NCBI GenBank assembly: GCA_027575765.1
Contig: JANBPT010000110.1
Location: 1-64,000, forward strand
DNA from: Tieghemiomyces parasiticus
Lineage: Eukaryota > Kickxellomycota > Dimargaritomycetes > Dimargaritales > Dimargaritaceae
Direction: 5' to 3'
Length of the DNA: 64,000 nucleotides
The translations under genes and the position numbers were made by a program. Of the stretch, positions 34,159 through 44,742 are shown in pieces (within the stretch, counting starts at the first letter, position 1; each line of letters starts with the position of its first letter). The notes under the pieces are model-generated. The model made no database searches and had not been told where the DNA came from. It saw nothing but the letters and a program-made list of their open reading frames with translations.

Positions 34159-34554
34159 GCCCATCAGAGGTGCTAGCAGTGGTAGGCCTAGATCACGTGT
34201 GCTGCCGGATGGCGGAGCGGTGCCGTCGCTAACCATGGCTGCTGCCATATGGGCCGGTTGCATTTTTTTTTATATATTCACTTCTAGCTCTACCAGCTCA
34301 TCTCTATTTGACGATCATGAAGTATGGTTGAGCTGAATTAAATTAGTCGGCGCCTCGATGGTTACCGTTCCTGCAGAGTACTTTTACGGGTCACCAACTA
34401 GGTCTACCCGACCTGCCATGGTATGGATCACGGAAAAGAGCAAGGTAGAGAAGATGATTTATTCGGATCATGGTTGGGCCGGCCAGTCGGGAACAGTACC
34501 AATAGAATATTTAGGCTGATAATTATCGGTTCTGGGACGTAGCGTGCTCTGGTT
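34159..34554. other. Intergenic between convergent MGM101 and secreted-protein gene
   Basis: The 3' flanks of two convergent genes. No feature beyond an ATCACGTG motif near 34193. Confidence 0.45.
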
Positions 34555-35010
34555 TTATTTGATATGCTCTATCACAGCCGATTGAGGCGTAATATTGACT
34601 GTATGATAGGCGACTTTGTGGCTCTGCACGCTCTGTAAGCTTATTCTTTTAATTTCGTCGCTGCTTGCTGGTGGCTTGCTACCCGTTGTACTATCGGACG
34701 TACCTTGCTGAGGGGCTTTGGACATTTTCTTGGGCAGCTTGTTTCTGATCTTTTGGAGTCCTTGTTTCGTCCGATCTAAGAGAGAGGGCGTGTTTTTCGG
34801 TGGCTTACTGCCGGCTACCGGGTCCTTTCCCAAACTCTTGATTTTGTTCTTCGCCTGGTTGTAGAAAGATGAAATTTTTTCCCCTACCGCGGATTTGGAA
34901 CTAGTGTTGCTGGTTGTGGGGTGTACTTTGACAGTCGGCTGTCCGGCAGTGGGGTGGAGAAGCAGGAGGACAGCCAGGGTGATAAGTAAGGCGCGAAGGT
35001 GATACATCAT
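34555..35010 (-). CDS. Small secreted basic protein without cysteine (151 aa)
   Basis: Single exon. Two consecutive Met codons start a clear signal peptide (MMYHLRALLITLAVLLLLHPTAG, cleavage near residue 23). The frame is open 44 codons further upstream, but a start there would bury the signal peptide, so the ATG at 35010 is preferred. The mature chain is Lys/Ser/Thr-rich, has no Cys, and has two related segments, AGSKPPKNTPS and TGSKPPASSD, flanking an amphipathic Lys-rich middle (LLDRTKQGLQKIRNKLPKKM). No family recognised. The mature part could bind acidic surfaces or membranes. A strong TATA box lies upstream. It resembles the other two secreted proteins of the window in its signal peptide. 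Confidence 0.72.
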   Translation of the reverse strand: MMYHLRALLITLAVLLLLHPTAGQPTVKVHPTTSNTSSKSAVGEKISSFYNQAKNKIKSLGKDPVAGSKPPKNTPSLLDRTKQGLQKIRNKLPKKMSKAPQQGTSDSTTGSKPPASSDEIKRISLQSVQSHKVAYHTVNITPQSAVIEHIK

Positions 35011-35794
35011 GACAGGGTCTTCAGCAGTCGAGTTGAGTGTGGAGTCAAGAGCGGAGGTGCCGAGAGGGAGGTCAGATAATGGTAGGAGATGGGTAAAATG
35101 AAAAATGCAGAGAGAAGTGTTCGCGGGTGAAGAGCGGTGCAAGGTTAATGTCAGACGGAGAGTGTGCGACGTTGAGATAATTGATGGCGACTCAAGGAGT
35201 CCATTGCCAGACTTTTATAATTTCACGTAGATACTGCCAATGCAGTCATTTGGACCACGGCCAGAGAGGGCGGACTTGGAGCGCACGGGAAGGAGTGGTA
35301 GACCTGGTCAACCATTATAGTATCCTTTGTATACCCGGGACAATGAACGGTGAGTTGACCTGGAAAATAGGTAGCCGTGCTGAGGTACAAAGGCCCTTTC
35401 GTAAGGGCGTGACCTATAACATTGAGGGGCGGCACCGTCGTCAAGGGCAACAAAGTGGAGACGAGGGGTTGTCACAAAAAGTTCTTGCGGTGGACATGGG
35501 AGGGGAACTGGCTAGTCCAATTGGTGAGCGTCTGGTAGTCCGCTCTCATTGTGGTTTGAAAGCAAGCTGTATACCACCTTGACTTGAACTTGGACGGCCA
35601 TTGTGAGATACACAGCGGGGGGGGGAGAATTTAGCGGGGACAGGAGTCGATGTGATAGGCTGGTCCACCCCACTTTCTAGTAGGCCCAATTCACCTGTTG
35701 TAGGCCCATCAAAAGGTCAGGTATGACCAAGGCCCTGTTTGTTCTCTTTATCTCTTTTCCCCTTTACTCTCGCTCCGTCGCCTGTCTTTTCACG
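35011..35794. other. Divergent intergenic region
   Basis: Promoters of the minus-strand secreted-protein gene (TATA at 35212) and of the plus-strand 92-residue protein. The frames inside it (for example 35181-35582 plus) have no support. Confidence 0.45.
35212..35219 (-). promoter_or_regulatory. TATA box of the basic secreted-protein gene
   Basis: TATAAAAG on the minus strand, about 200 bases before the chosen start at 35010. Confidence 0.5.
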
Positions 35795-36334
35795 ATGGCC
35801 AAACCGGCGTTACCATCCACTCATCCTTCGAGTCTGTCGGGACCGGCTGCGACAGTCAAAATCGAGTTACCAATCGGTACGTAATTTCGGTCACCCGAAT
35901 GCGAAACACGCATTCGCACGTACCCAGGTCAGCTATGGTGCTGGCAGCCCCCACCTTTTTTTTCTACACCCATGTCTATGGGGCCCCTCTCAACGACTTG
36001 CTGTTTAATACTAGCATCCATGCTGGATGGAGGGATCAGCGGTTGGATATTTACGCGTTCGGCCAACAGTATTGAACTAACCGTGATGAAATACTCCCTG
36101 TGGTGTCACCCTCTTTCCTCCTACTCACCCACTACAGAGAAACCGGAATTCACGGCGGCCCTAGCCAACACGTCTAACTGGAATTCAATGCTGCTGGCCG
36201 CCCGACAAAAGCGTGGTCCTTGCTTCGACCCTGCTACGGGCATGTACCACTTCCCGCGCAACTCGACGCTCTACTACTCCGTGACGGATCCCGTGCGCTG
36301 GCGGCCCGGGTCCAATGGCGAGGGGACCTCCTGA
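35795..36334 (+). CDS. Unknown 92-residue protein, two exons
   Basis: Exons 35795-35876 and 36138-36334, donor GTACGT and acceptor CTACAG, in phase. The first exon gives a Pro/Ser-rich start (MAKPALPSTHPSSLSG). The second encodes a compact motif-like stretch: EKPEFTAALANTSNWNSMLLAARQKRGPCFDP, then TGMYHFPRNSTLYYSVTDPVRW. No signal peptide or membrane segment. The aromatic, conserved-looking C-terminal half suggests a small soluble or organellar protein, but I cannot name the family. The intron contains an 8-base-arm hairpin at 35896-35916. Confidence 0.62.
35896..35916. repeat. Hairpin inside an intron
   Basis: CGAATGCG and CGCATTCG are perfect arms around a 5-base loop, 20 bases after the donor site of the intron of the 92-residue protein gene. 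It could influence splicing. Confidence 0.45.
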
Positions 36335-36552
36335 CACATTGGCTGCTAGAGCCGACAAACGTCCAAACCCACTTGGGATACTGCCTCACTGGTCATATCG
36401 AACGACCTTGCTGGTTCGAAGCCCGACTCTCTCGCGGACATGTGAATTAAAGTGTACATTACAGATATTAGAGCCGAAAGAGAAATGGGATATGGTGGTA
36501 CGGCGATGAAATGCCAGTGATGCAACGTAGCCCCAACCCAGCGTGACTAGGG

Positions 36553-38043
36553 CTAGCTCGTGCCCTCTGGCCCATGCACGGACGGGGTGTGCGAGGCAGC
36601 AAAGGCCAGGGCCCATTTGCAGTTGACCAAGGTATACTTGAGCGCTTTGGTCCACGTCTCCTCCTGGCCAAACTGCAACTTGATGGACATGCCACCTACG
36701 CGGTCCTTGTGGATCGGGTAGGGCGTTTGCAGCCGCGGGTCAAGGTGGCGAATACGCTCACCTGTCTGTTGCAGACAATTAAGGAACGCTACCATGGCCT
36801 GGTCAAATCGGCGGTTGTGCAGCAGCTGGCCGAAGTGGAAGTCGCCTGACCCGAATAGCTCGTAACTTGCGTGGTCGTCCTCGGTTTTCTCGACTCGCGA
36901 GAAGGAGCCCAGCGGCGCAAGGCGGTAGTGCTGGAAGGTCAGATTCAGCCGGCGGGCGACGGTATGTAGAAGGAAGAGGGTCTGGCCCCAAGCGGCATTA
37001 ATCTCGGTCCACTCGACCTGGTGTACGGCATTGGGCGGGAGGTTGATAGAATTGCGTGGCAGTCCAGGGTGTGACCATAGACGGTTAGTAGCAAACCGAG
37101 GAAGGCAGCGACGGGGCTTAGCCGAATTCGGTAACCTCTTAATTCGCCGATGACTATACCATGATACGCACTGAATGTGAAGGTAGACGGCCAAGTCGGA
37201 GGCCGTTGATGGTGGCGATCGGTCGGTCATAAACGATACGAAAGGTGTCGTCGAAAACGTTGGTGCGCTGCAGGGTCATCAACTGGTTGGAAAGGTGGTC
37301 GTACTGGAGATTGATGGTCCCACGCTCGTTCTGAAAGTCCGCCAGGTGGGTTTGGAACCGGTTCTCTTGGTTCCAGAAGCTAGGACGAAGGGAGCGGAGA
37401 CCGTTTTAGTGCGGGGGGGGGACACGCGGTGACAAGAGATATCAGCGGGCGGAAATTGGGCATAGAGCAGGAGGTCGGGGAGCCATCATCGGTAGACCAT
37501 ACCTCTGTCTTCTAACCGCTAGCATTGTTAAGCGTTGGAAGACATTCGTACTTACTCATCCTCCTCCTTACGCAGGTCTGTCTCCTCCTTCTCCAGAGCG
37601 CGCATCTCGTCGACCACATCCTGGTACTGACGCTGCAGGTCCTCGATGGTATCCAGTAGAACGTTCTCGCGTTCCGCTTGCTGTTAAGTGGGGCCGCGTC
37701 GGAAGGGCATGGTGCAGATTAGGGTTGGTTGGCTGTAAGATATTGTCTGTCAGCTGCCAAGGGGTGTACGCAGCACTCCAAACTGGACCCGTGTGTTGGG
37801 ATGCCGCTTACGGTCGGTTGAGCGAATGATGGCGCCGGCAGCACATGCCCTTACCTGCTTAATCTCGGCGTTTATGTGCTTCTGCTCCTCAACCGACAGG
37901 TTATCGATTCGGATGTGCTTGGAGCACTGCTGGTAAAAGTCATTCTCTCGCTGAGCCTCCTGTAGTTCCTTGTCCAGGCGCTCCAGTAAGGCCTCGGCGC
38001 ACTCTTGGCACTGCGGATGCTGAACGGCGCGGGGGTCTTCCAT
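36553..38043 (-). CDS. ATG6: Autophagy protein Atg6/Beclin (328 aa as modelled; N-terminus short)
   Basis: Four exons on the minus strand: 38043-37855, 37680-37556, 37379-37172 and 37017-36553. The product begins MEDPRAVQHPQCQECAEALLERLDKEL, the start of the coiled-coil domain. It continues through the coiled coil (QAERENVLLDTIEDLQ..., DFWNQENRFQTHL) into the evolutionarily conserved BARA fold: [37 protein letters not shown], then SIKLQFGQEETWTKALKYTLVNCKWAL. Atg6 is the regulatory subunit of the Vps34 PI3-kinase complexes in autophagy and vacuolar sorting. Family members have about 100-200 residues before this point. The ATG used here directly follows a strong acceptor (CCCTATTTAG at 38048), so one or more upstream exons, or a real N-terminal loss, must be considered. 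The donor of exon 3 is GTGCGT. Confidence 0.92.
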
Positions 38044-38538
38044 CGTGCTAAATAGGGAGAGGAGATTAGTATGAAAGGATGGACAAGCCGAGTGGAACAG
38101 ACGACGGAGGAGTACAACTGCGGGTACTAAGGTAAAGCGAGGTGTGGTGAGGCTTTGCCAGCCCGAGGGCCCATGGAATCTGGGCATGTAGACCGCCAGT
38201 CGGTCTCCTCGGAGTGAGCGCCGAGGTCACTGGGTCCTTGCGGCTTTGACTATCGGTGGGCTCGTAGCGTCCAATGCGGGGAGGGGGCGCCTGCCTATTT
38301 CCAGCGCTCACCCTGCTTTTCTGGATTTCAACATTCGCTCCCCCCACAATTCCTGCCATACGTGGTGGTTTGTTGTAATCCGCACCTTCCTGCCGCCCCA
38401 CGGAGCAACTTCAACCGACCCTTTGCTTGCGCTCCATCACGCCGGTCGTCGGGCTCTTCCACACGCACTTTAGAAATCAGCAGCTGACCAACTGTCTCCT
38501 TACCGTGCCAATTCCCTTCCGCTACCGTAAGCAGCTGC
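38044..38538. other. Divergent region between ATG6 and the Som1-like gene
   Basis: About 500 bases. On the minus strand it includes the acceptor-like pyrimidine tract before the ATG6 start, so the missing 5' exon of ATG6 may be here or further right. The plus strand provides the leader of the Som1-like gene. Confidence 0.45.
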
Positions 38539-38811
38539 ATGTCGAGCATGGCTGGGCCGTCTACCCCCTTGGGACGGATACGCAAACCCGGGACGGCGGG
38601 TGGCTCTTGTCCCGTGTACGAGGTCATGTTGTTCGAATGCGTGCCCAACGAGCACGAAATTGAGTGCCGGAAGGTCCTACGGCTGTTTCAGCGGTGCCCT
38701 GGCCAGGCCATGGTGGAAATTACTCGCCTGGTCGATGCCCCCGACCGCCTGGCGGAAGACCTAAGGCGGCGTACCGCTGCGTCGTCACCACTTAGTAACG
38801 GCAACTGTTAG
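38539..38811 (+). CDS. SOM1: Som1-like twin-CX9C mitochondrial protein (90 aa)
   Basis: Single exon. Four cysteines, at residues 24, 34, 43 and 53, form two exact CX9C pairs, the hallmark of proteins oxidised by Mia40 in the mitochondrial intermembrane space. The stretch CRKVLRLFQRCPGQAMVEIT matches my recollection of the fungal Som1 pattern (C-x4-RLFR-x-C-x-G-x3-VE-x-T). Som1 is a component of the inner-membrane peptidase (Imp1/Imp2) complex. The N-terminus is short and lacks a presequence, as expected for this import route. The tail (residues 63-90) is not conserved. Annotated from motif pattern; other twin-CX9C families are the alternative. Confidence 0.75.
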   Translation: MSSMAGPSTPLGRIRKPGTAGGSCPVYEVMLFECVPNEHEIECRKVLRLFQRCPGQAMVEITRLVDAPDRLAEDLRRRTAASSPLSNGNC

Positions 38812-40955
38812 TAAAGAGGTCAACTAATATACACAGCCCATGATCATCTTGTATCGCTCGGTACGGTGCGGGTACGGTCATCGCTGAATGGTTTATAACA
38901 GATTGGCTGGGGACCTTTATTACATCACTCGTTGCTATAACCCACGGTCCCAAAGGGGGGGAAGGACATGCGTATTGTCATGGAGGGTGTAAGAGGTCTT
39001 AGGGGAATACGGCCGAGCAGCGCAAATCAACCTAATGCTGACCGGGTGAGGCTCGAACTGGCCGTTGTGTCTAAAGTGGACTTGGGGATAGTTTAGGGGA
39101 AGGCGGGAGTGAACGACGAACCCGGCCCCATAGTCTGACTGGTGGTGAAGGAGGTGATGCTAGCCGTAATCGGTAGGGGGTTTCGGTATCCAGGCCTCAT
39201 TTATTTGCCGCTTTTTCCGCGTTACCATCCAACCAAGTCGTTACGCGGTACACCCCCAACGACTGCACGACTATGTACCCCCTTGCAATCACCTCTAAGG
39301 TCCTCCCTCTGGTCGCCACAAAGCGGCTAGGTGAGAGTTGTCAGGGGGGGGGAATGTAAGTGTGTGGCTGCAATGGAGGATCGACCACTGTTGCTTTTGT
39401 GCTTGAGTGCTCGCTAATGGGTTATCAGGTAACGACGTATCCCCTTCGCGGTCATCTATAAAGCCATTAGAGTGATTTGGATATCTCAACACACCACCCC
39501 AGATCAAGGTCCTGTCGGGGACGGTTTGGTCAGGGAATGTCCGCCGACGCCAACCACACCAAGCTGACTCCGAGGCCGGACCAAATGGCTTGCACGACTT
39601 CGACTAGATGAAAGTCATGTTTCCACAAAGTTGTTGTGTTTCGTATGAGCGGAGGCACTCGCCTAGTGAGAGCATCACCTAGCGCTAAGCCGTGATGCGG
39701 ACCCATATCTCCCGAGTGGGAGAGGGGTGCATTAGGAGACAGCCGTTAGTATTGAGCGGCTGAGCCCGGCTGATGGACGGCACCGCCCCCCATCAGTAAC
39801 GTCACATTGGCTTTTGGCCATAGCCAGGCGTAGCGGAAAGGAGTACCTTAGTGCTTGTCGGCTTAACCGAAAAGCAAAACGAAAAGAGGGCCACTGGCCA
39901 TTTGTTAGCTTGCGGAAGGGATGGGTGGACCAAGTCGCCATCTGTGGCACCAGCGGAGAGTGGCTAAACGGAGTGTTGGATGGCGGAAGTGAATATCAAT
40001 CAACTGGTCAAGGATTGGGTCAGTTTGTGACGGATATTCATCAAGCAGCAGGCGTTCGGGTGGCGTCCGTTAGGCAGTGAGTACCTTAGCGGGCCCAACG
40101 AAGCTCTCGAACAATCGATAATGGACCATTCGGTGAGAGCCCGGTGTAACCGCGGAGGATGGTTTGAGCAGCTAACGGGGTACGGCGGATGGCGGATGAA
40201 ACGTCTAAGAAGCATCCATGAGCATACTGGGCCATTAAAGGGGGGGTTATTAGAAAGTCAAGCGGTAAAGGGTGGCCGGGTAGGTACAACGTAGTACATG
40301 ATGGGGAAGCCGACCTTGCCGGTGGTGGATAGGTGCTAGGTAGGCCCTACACGGAGGGGGGATGCGCTACGGGCTTCTTCGACCAGCAGAGGGCACCCGG
40401 CGGTATCGGTGGCGTCCACAGGATGCGGCACGGAGAAGCGAAGAGAGAGAGAGAGGTGTGGACAAAACTTACGCTAAATGATGGCTTATTGGAAGACGGG
40501 TCGGTCTTGTACGACGACCATCCCCTCTTCGGTGTATGGGCGGAGCCAAGTGGACGCTATGGGTCCAGTTAGTCCGGGTGGTTTAGACCGGTAACATCAG
40601 GTTCGTTATTTTTTTCTGCACTCTGTTTACAAACCAGATGGCGCAAACTTACACCGCTATTGGAAGAATAATGCGTCAGGGCCCTCACCACGGTAGGTTT
40701 GGACCGTAGGTAGCTGCAGGGCCCCCGATCTTATGATCCGGTAGGGTGAATCGGTCGGTATTTAAACCTTGCCGAGTCCGCCCCCTACCTTAATTGGTCT
40801 ATACCACAATTTTCCGCCTCGCATAGTCTGTTTTGATCAATCACCCATATTCCCGGTTCTGCCCTTTCGTCACCCCGCGCCAGACAGCACAACTTCTGGC
40901 ACACTTACCTTTGCTACCCCTTTCCCATTTTTCTCCATCTCTACAGCTTCCCAGC
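38812..40955. other. Two kilobases without a confirmed gene
   Basis: The segment 39814-40290 has protein-like frames on both strands (plus 39814-40080, 88 codons, ending next to a GTGAGT donor-like site; minus 40086-40289, 67 codons) but no recognisable motif. They may be a decayed gene. From 40770 on, the sequence is the promoter and leader of the zinc transporter. Confidence 0.4.
40759..40766 (+). promoter_or_regulatory. TATA-like element of the zinc transporter gene
   Basis: TATTTAAA about 190 bases before the ATG at 40956, followed by a pyrimidine-rich leader. I see no clear Zap1-type palindrome (ACCTTNAAGGT) nearby. Confidence 0.35.
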
Positions 40956-42110
40956 ATGCCACCACACCTCCTGCCCATATTGGCGCTCAGCTGTCTCGGT
41001 CTCAAAGGGGCCCTGGCCCATGGCCCCGCTGGGCACAGTCACGACAATAGCCACGATGACCACCACCACGACCCTAAGGACCTCTGCGACCAGCATAGCC
41101 ATGACTTGGGCTCTTATAGTATTTCCATGGGTGCCGCTGCCATCCTGATTATGTTCGTCGTGAGCGCCCTGGGGGTCTACCTCCCCATTCTCACCGCCAA
41201 ACAACGGTCTCTCCGCATCCCACCGCTTCTCTTTGAACTCACCAAGCACTTCGGATCGGGGATCATTCTCGCCACAGGCTTCATCCACATGTTCCCGGGG
41301 GCCATCTTCAATCTCACAGACCCCTGCCTACCCCCGTTCTTTTTGGCCTACTCGGCCACGGCAGGTCTCGTGGCCATGGTCGCTGCGCTCGTGTTCCACC
41401 TCATTGAGTTGCTCGTCACCCAGCGGGCCGAGGCCAGCTCCCCTGCTATCGACCACCCACCTTCCAGTGCGGATGTTAAAGTGGGCTCAGACTCCGTGCA
41501 CGGCATAACGGTGGTGGAGCACCAACTAGACCACTCCCATCACCATGGCAACTCTCACGCGGCCCGTCATGCTAACAATGATGGCCACTGCTGCTCCCAT
41601 GGTACCCTCTTTAACGAGGAGGGTGCCGAAACCCGCCGAGTCAGCACCTACCTTCTTGAGTTTGGCATCGCGCTGCACTCGATCCTTATTGGCTTAGCCC
41701 TGGGCACCTCAGAGGGCCCCGCCTTCATCTCTCTCCTCGCCGCACTGTGTTTTCACCAGTTCTTTGAAGGTTTGGCCCTCGGCGCCCGTATCACCGAGCT
41801 CAACTACCGCGCCGCTTGGATGCCCTTCGCCAACGGTCTAGTGTACGCCATCACCACCCCACTGGGTACCGCCCTCGGCGTCATCTTCCGCTCTGTCTAC
41901 CGTGCCCGCTCTCCAACCACCCTAATCGTCCAGGGTGTGTTGGACGCCGTGTCCGCCGGTATCTTGCTCTACACCGCCCTCGTCAACTTGATGGCTCAGG
42001 AGTTTACCCGGCAGTCCTTCACCGCCCTCCCTCGTTCGTCCAAAAGCGGGTGTCTGGCTGCGCTGTACCTAGGGGCTCTGGCCATGTCGGTCGTGGGTAT
42101 CTGGGTATAA
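40956..42110 (+). CDS. ZIP-family zinc transporter, Zrt-like (384 aa)
   Basis: Single exon. The ATG at 40956 opens a signal-anchor or leader (MPPHLLPILALSCLGLKG...) followed by a His-rich extracytoplasmic segment, then eight predicted membrane helices. Between helices 3 and 4 lies a long His-rich loop (HSHHHGNSHAARH...CCSHG), the zinc-sensing or delivery loop of ZIP proteins. The metal-site helices carry the signatures FGIALHSILIGLALG and FHQFFEGLALGARI. ZIP transporters move zinc into the cytosol. Length and order match fungal plasma-membrane Zrt1/Zrt2. An upstream in-frame extension lacks conservation signs and was excluded. Confidence 0.96.
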   Translation: MPPHLLPILALSCLGLKGALAHGPAGHSHDNSHDDHHHDPKDLCDQHSHDLGSYSISMGAAAILIMFVVSALGVYLPILTAKQRSLRIPPLLFELTKHFGSGIILATGFIHMFPGAIFNLTDPCLPPFFLAYSATAGLVAMVAALVFHLIELLVTQRAEASSPAIDHPPSSADVKVGSDSVHGITVVEHQLDHSHHHGNSHAARHANNDGHCCSHGTLFNEEGAETRRVSTYLLEFGIALHSILIGLALGTSEGPAFISLLAALCFHQFFEGLALGARITELNYRAAWMPFANGLVYAITTPLGTALGVIFRSVYRARSPTTLIVQGVLDAVSAGILLYTALVNLMAQEFTRQSFTALPRSSKSGCLAALYLGALAMSVVGIWV

Positions 42111-42469
42111 GCCTCGTTTGCCAGGATTCAGGGTCGGTCACCGAAATGATGAGTTTGAAATAATCGGCGAGTTCTCTACCTTATCCCATCTTTCAGGTAC
42201 AGTTTTTTATTCCGTGTTCACATTAAGCAGCTTTGGAGTTTAACCATCTAATTTTACTTCGACCCATCAATTGGATCTATATTGTACTTCAGTCATCTTT
42301 GTTATTGCAGTTTAATACAGGTTGCTGAGGAGGCGAGGCGCAACCTATAGCTTGAATCAAACAGTAGCGGAAACCAGTCGTACGTTAGATCAAGCGCTGA
42401 CTCGTGCCAAAGCTAAAGTCCCACACTGGAACGGATTGCCCAGGGAGACCACGCTAAATCGAAACGGTG
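42111..42469. other. Intergenic between convergent zinc transporter and KTI12
   Basis: AT-rich 3' flanks of both genes; nothing else seen. Confidence 0.5.
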
Positions 42470-43874
42470 CTAGTAGAAAGCTGTACGCAGATACTCGGTA
42501 AACTGCCCAGCTATCCTCTCCGCGCCTAGTAATACGTGCATCCGGTTGATACTAATGAACTGCCGCCGGATACGCCGGAGTTCCATCAGGCTGACGGTGC
42601 GTGCGGGCAGGTCGAACTTGATGTCGGTGTGTGGGACAGTGAGAGTGTCGCACAGGTTCTCTTGCTGGGCCTTGAGTACGGCGTTGATCACATCCTGAGT
42701 GATCTTGTCCAACTCGTAGAGGTAGTTGGTCTCAGTCACAGGTTTCTGAGGTGAAAGGCACATTCGAGGTCAACAAAGGATGAGGGATTAGCTGGGACAA
42801 AGTGGGTGAAAGCGAGGCGGCTACATGTGGGTGCGCGATCAACTTCGCCGTCGCCGGCATCACTACTTACAACGGCTGTCGCTAAATTCGGCGGTGGGGC
42901 CTTGCGCAACATGACGGCATTCCAAATGTCGTCGAGCGGCAGTGTCGCATCGGTGTAGACCGACGTGAAGAGTGGCGAGTCCCAACGATTACGACCGTCG
43001 GGTTCTTCAAAACGGCTGATCAAGTTGTCCATCCTACAATCGGAGGTGTGTAGGTTTTTGAGGTTCAGGTCTCGAAGGTTAATCACTATCCAATCGACAT
43101 CGTCATTACATGTATTTTCCGGTGAACTCGGTTGATTACGATACGAGGGAAGGTGATCAATTGGTGCTGGCGAGGGACCTACATAGGCGGTGCATAGCTG
43201 GCGGACCTGGCAGAGTTCCACTCTGCGGCGACCTCAGCGGGAGTGGCCACGTGGATCTGATTAAAGGGGTTGCGGACCGGGTGAATACGGGGATTGGCAA
43301 TGCAGGGTGGTTAGGCCGGCGCACCACATGGACCTCATTCATCCGTTACCTTCGTGTTGCCAATAAGTACCCTAAGCAGGCAATCGACCACCCGCAACTG
43401 CTAGCACGGCAGTGGATTTTGAGTAACTTACAACGCAGTAGGTCGTGCTGTTTTCGCGGGCGACACAGTAGAGTTGGTACCGGAACCCTTTGATATAGTT
43501 GAGGCCGTCCGCAATGACGATATCGTCACGGTTGACAGCCCGTTCTACGGCGGACATGAGCTGGCCCCGGGCTCGTTTTTCCTGATTGGCCGCTAGTGAA
43601 TACAGGGTCGTCCAGTGGAAGCGTTAAGGCGGGTTTGAGCCTGGAAATCGGTTAGCCCAACGACAGCATAAGGACCCTACCGAGGTCGTATCTACAGCTC
43701 CGCCCACTTACCATCGTAGGCTGCCTTGCAAATACCGAGGCTCTCGTCGCTGAATACGACTACCTTGCGCGGAGTAGCCTGTTCTGTGAGCCGCTGTGTG
43801 AAGTAGTCAACCAGCTGCCGAGCCCGTGTCGACTTGCCCGCACAGGGGATGCCTGATAGGACAATTAATGGCAT
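42470..43874 (-). CDS. KTI12: Elongator-associated P-loop protein Kti12 (278 aa)
   Basis: Five exons on the minus strand: 43874-43712, 43592-43432, 43256-43183, 43033-42871 and 42745-42470, GT-AG and in phase throughout. The P-loop GIPCAGKS is at residues 8-15. Further conserved blocks are KRARGQLMSAVERAVNRDDIVIADGLNYIKGFRYQLYC, MMDNLISRFEEPDGRNRWDSPLFT, LPLDDIWNAVMLRK and, in the last exon, TETNYLYELDKITQDVINAVLKAQ plus TVSLMELRRIRRQFIS. Kti12 is an ATPase that binds tRNA and regulates Elongator, which makes the wobble-uridine mcm5/ncm5 modifications. The third exon is only 74 bases and was placed by phase and by the HVATPAEVAAEWN motif. Confidence 0.95.
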
Positions 43875-44444
43875 TCGGGTGGCAGATGGGGCCGATGAGG
43901 TGACCCGAGTAGGAAGGGAGGGAATTAGCGTTCTTGGGTCCTCAGATTTAATAAAACGGGATGAGTCGGATAGTCCGGATTGGTGATGAGGGGGATTCCA
44001 GAGTAAGATTTGAGTGGTCTGAAGCGTGAGCTGGGGGGAGAGTTCCTGGTGTTCAGAGCTGGAACCCCGAGAATGAGCGCCAGTGCGCACTAACCTCTCT
44101 TTCAGCTGACCATGCTTTGGTTAAATTCACCTTACGTGCCTTACGTTGTGCCTGTCTCTCCACTACGAGATTACTACAAAGTCTCGCACCCTGGAGGGAG
44201 GAATGTCATTTCGAATTAGCCAGCTGAGGCTGTATTAGTCTATGAATAATATCTTCGGTATGACCAGCGTTTTACTGGAATTATTGTTCACCCTCGCTGC
44301 CATTATGTTTCTGTCACCTCCAACTTAACCCCCAAAAAAGCTGTGGGTGGAACTATGCGGAGGGGGGGCTGGTGAAGCAGTTGATTTCGAGGGATGGCGT
44401 GCCTCATTGTAATTGACACTCCTGGGACGGATACCGCTCGCGAC

Positions 44445-44457
44445 GGGGGGGGGGGGG
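44445..44457. repeat. 13-base G homopolymer
   Basis: Thirteen consecutive G, the longest homopolymer run I noticed; prone to sequencing error and slippage. Confidence 0.8.
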
Positions 44458-44720
44458 TAACCACCTAGACGGGAAGAGCCTGCCCACAGAAGGGAACCAC
44501 ACTTATGTCGTTTGGTATCGCCCTAACCCTTAGGTACGCATGACGCCTTGGCGGGCCTAAGTATGTCGGTATGACCAACCCTGGAGATTCGTAGAAATAG
44601 GTAGAAAAAGGTCTTCTTGTTGACTTTAGTATTAATGCAGAGTCATTTCAGCAGTGTATCGGAGGCATTTCGAGGCACGGCCCCTTTGGGAACAGAATGG
44701 ATCTGATCCATAATCTGATA

Positions 44721-44742
44721 CAGTGCCTGCGGTAGGGCACTG
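44721..44742. repeat. Short hairpin, 7-base arms
   Basis: CAGTGCC and GGCACTG pair perfectly around an 8-base loop in gene-free DNA. Confidence 0.35.

Noticed and set aside
36361..36450. tRNA-like GGTTCGA box
   Set aside because: A B-box-like stretch is present, but no A box or cloverleaf can be built around it.
39814..40290. Possible gene or LINE fragment upstream of the zinc transporter
   Set aside because: Frames on both strands are short and a nearby GTGAGT has no matching downstream exon; similarity to reverse transcriptase was too weak to claim.
40833..40955. Upstream in-frame start of the zinc transporter
   Set aside because: It would place a polar stretch before the leader helix; the ATG at 40956 gives the expected N-terminus.
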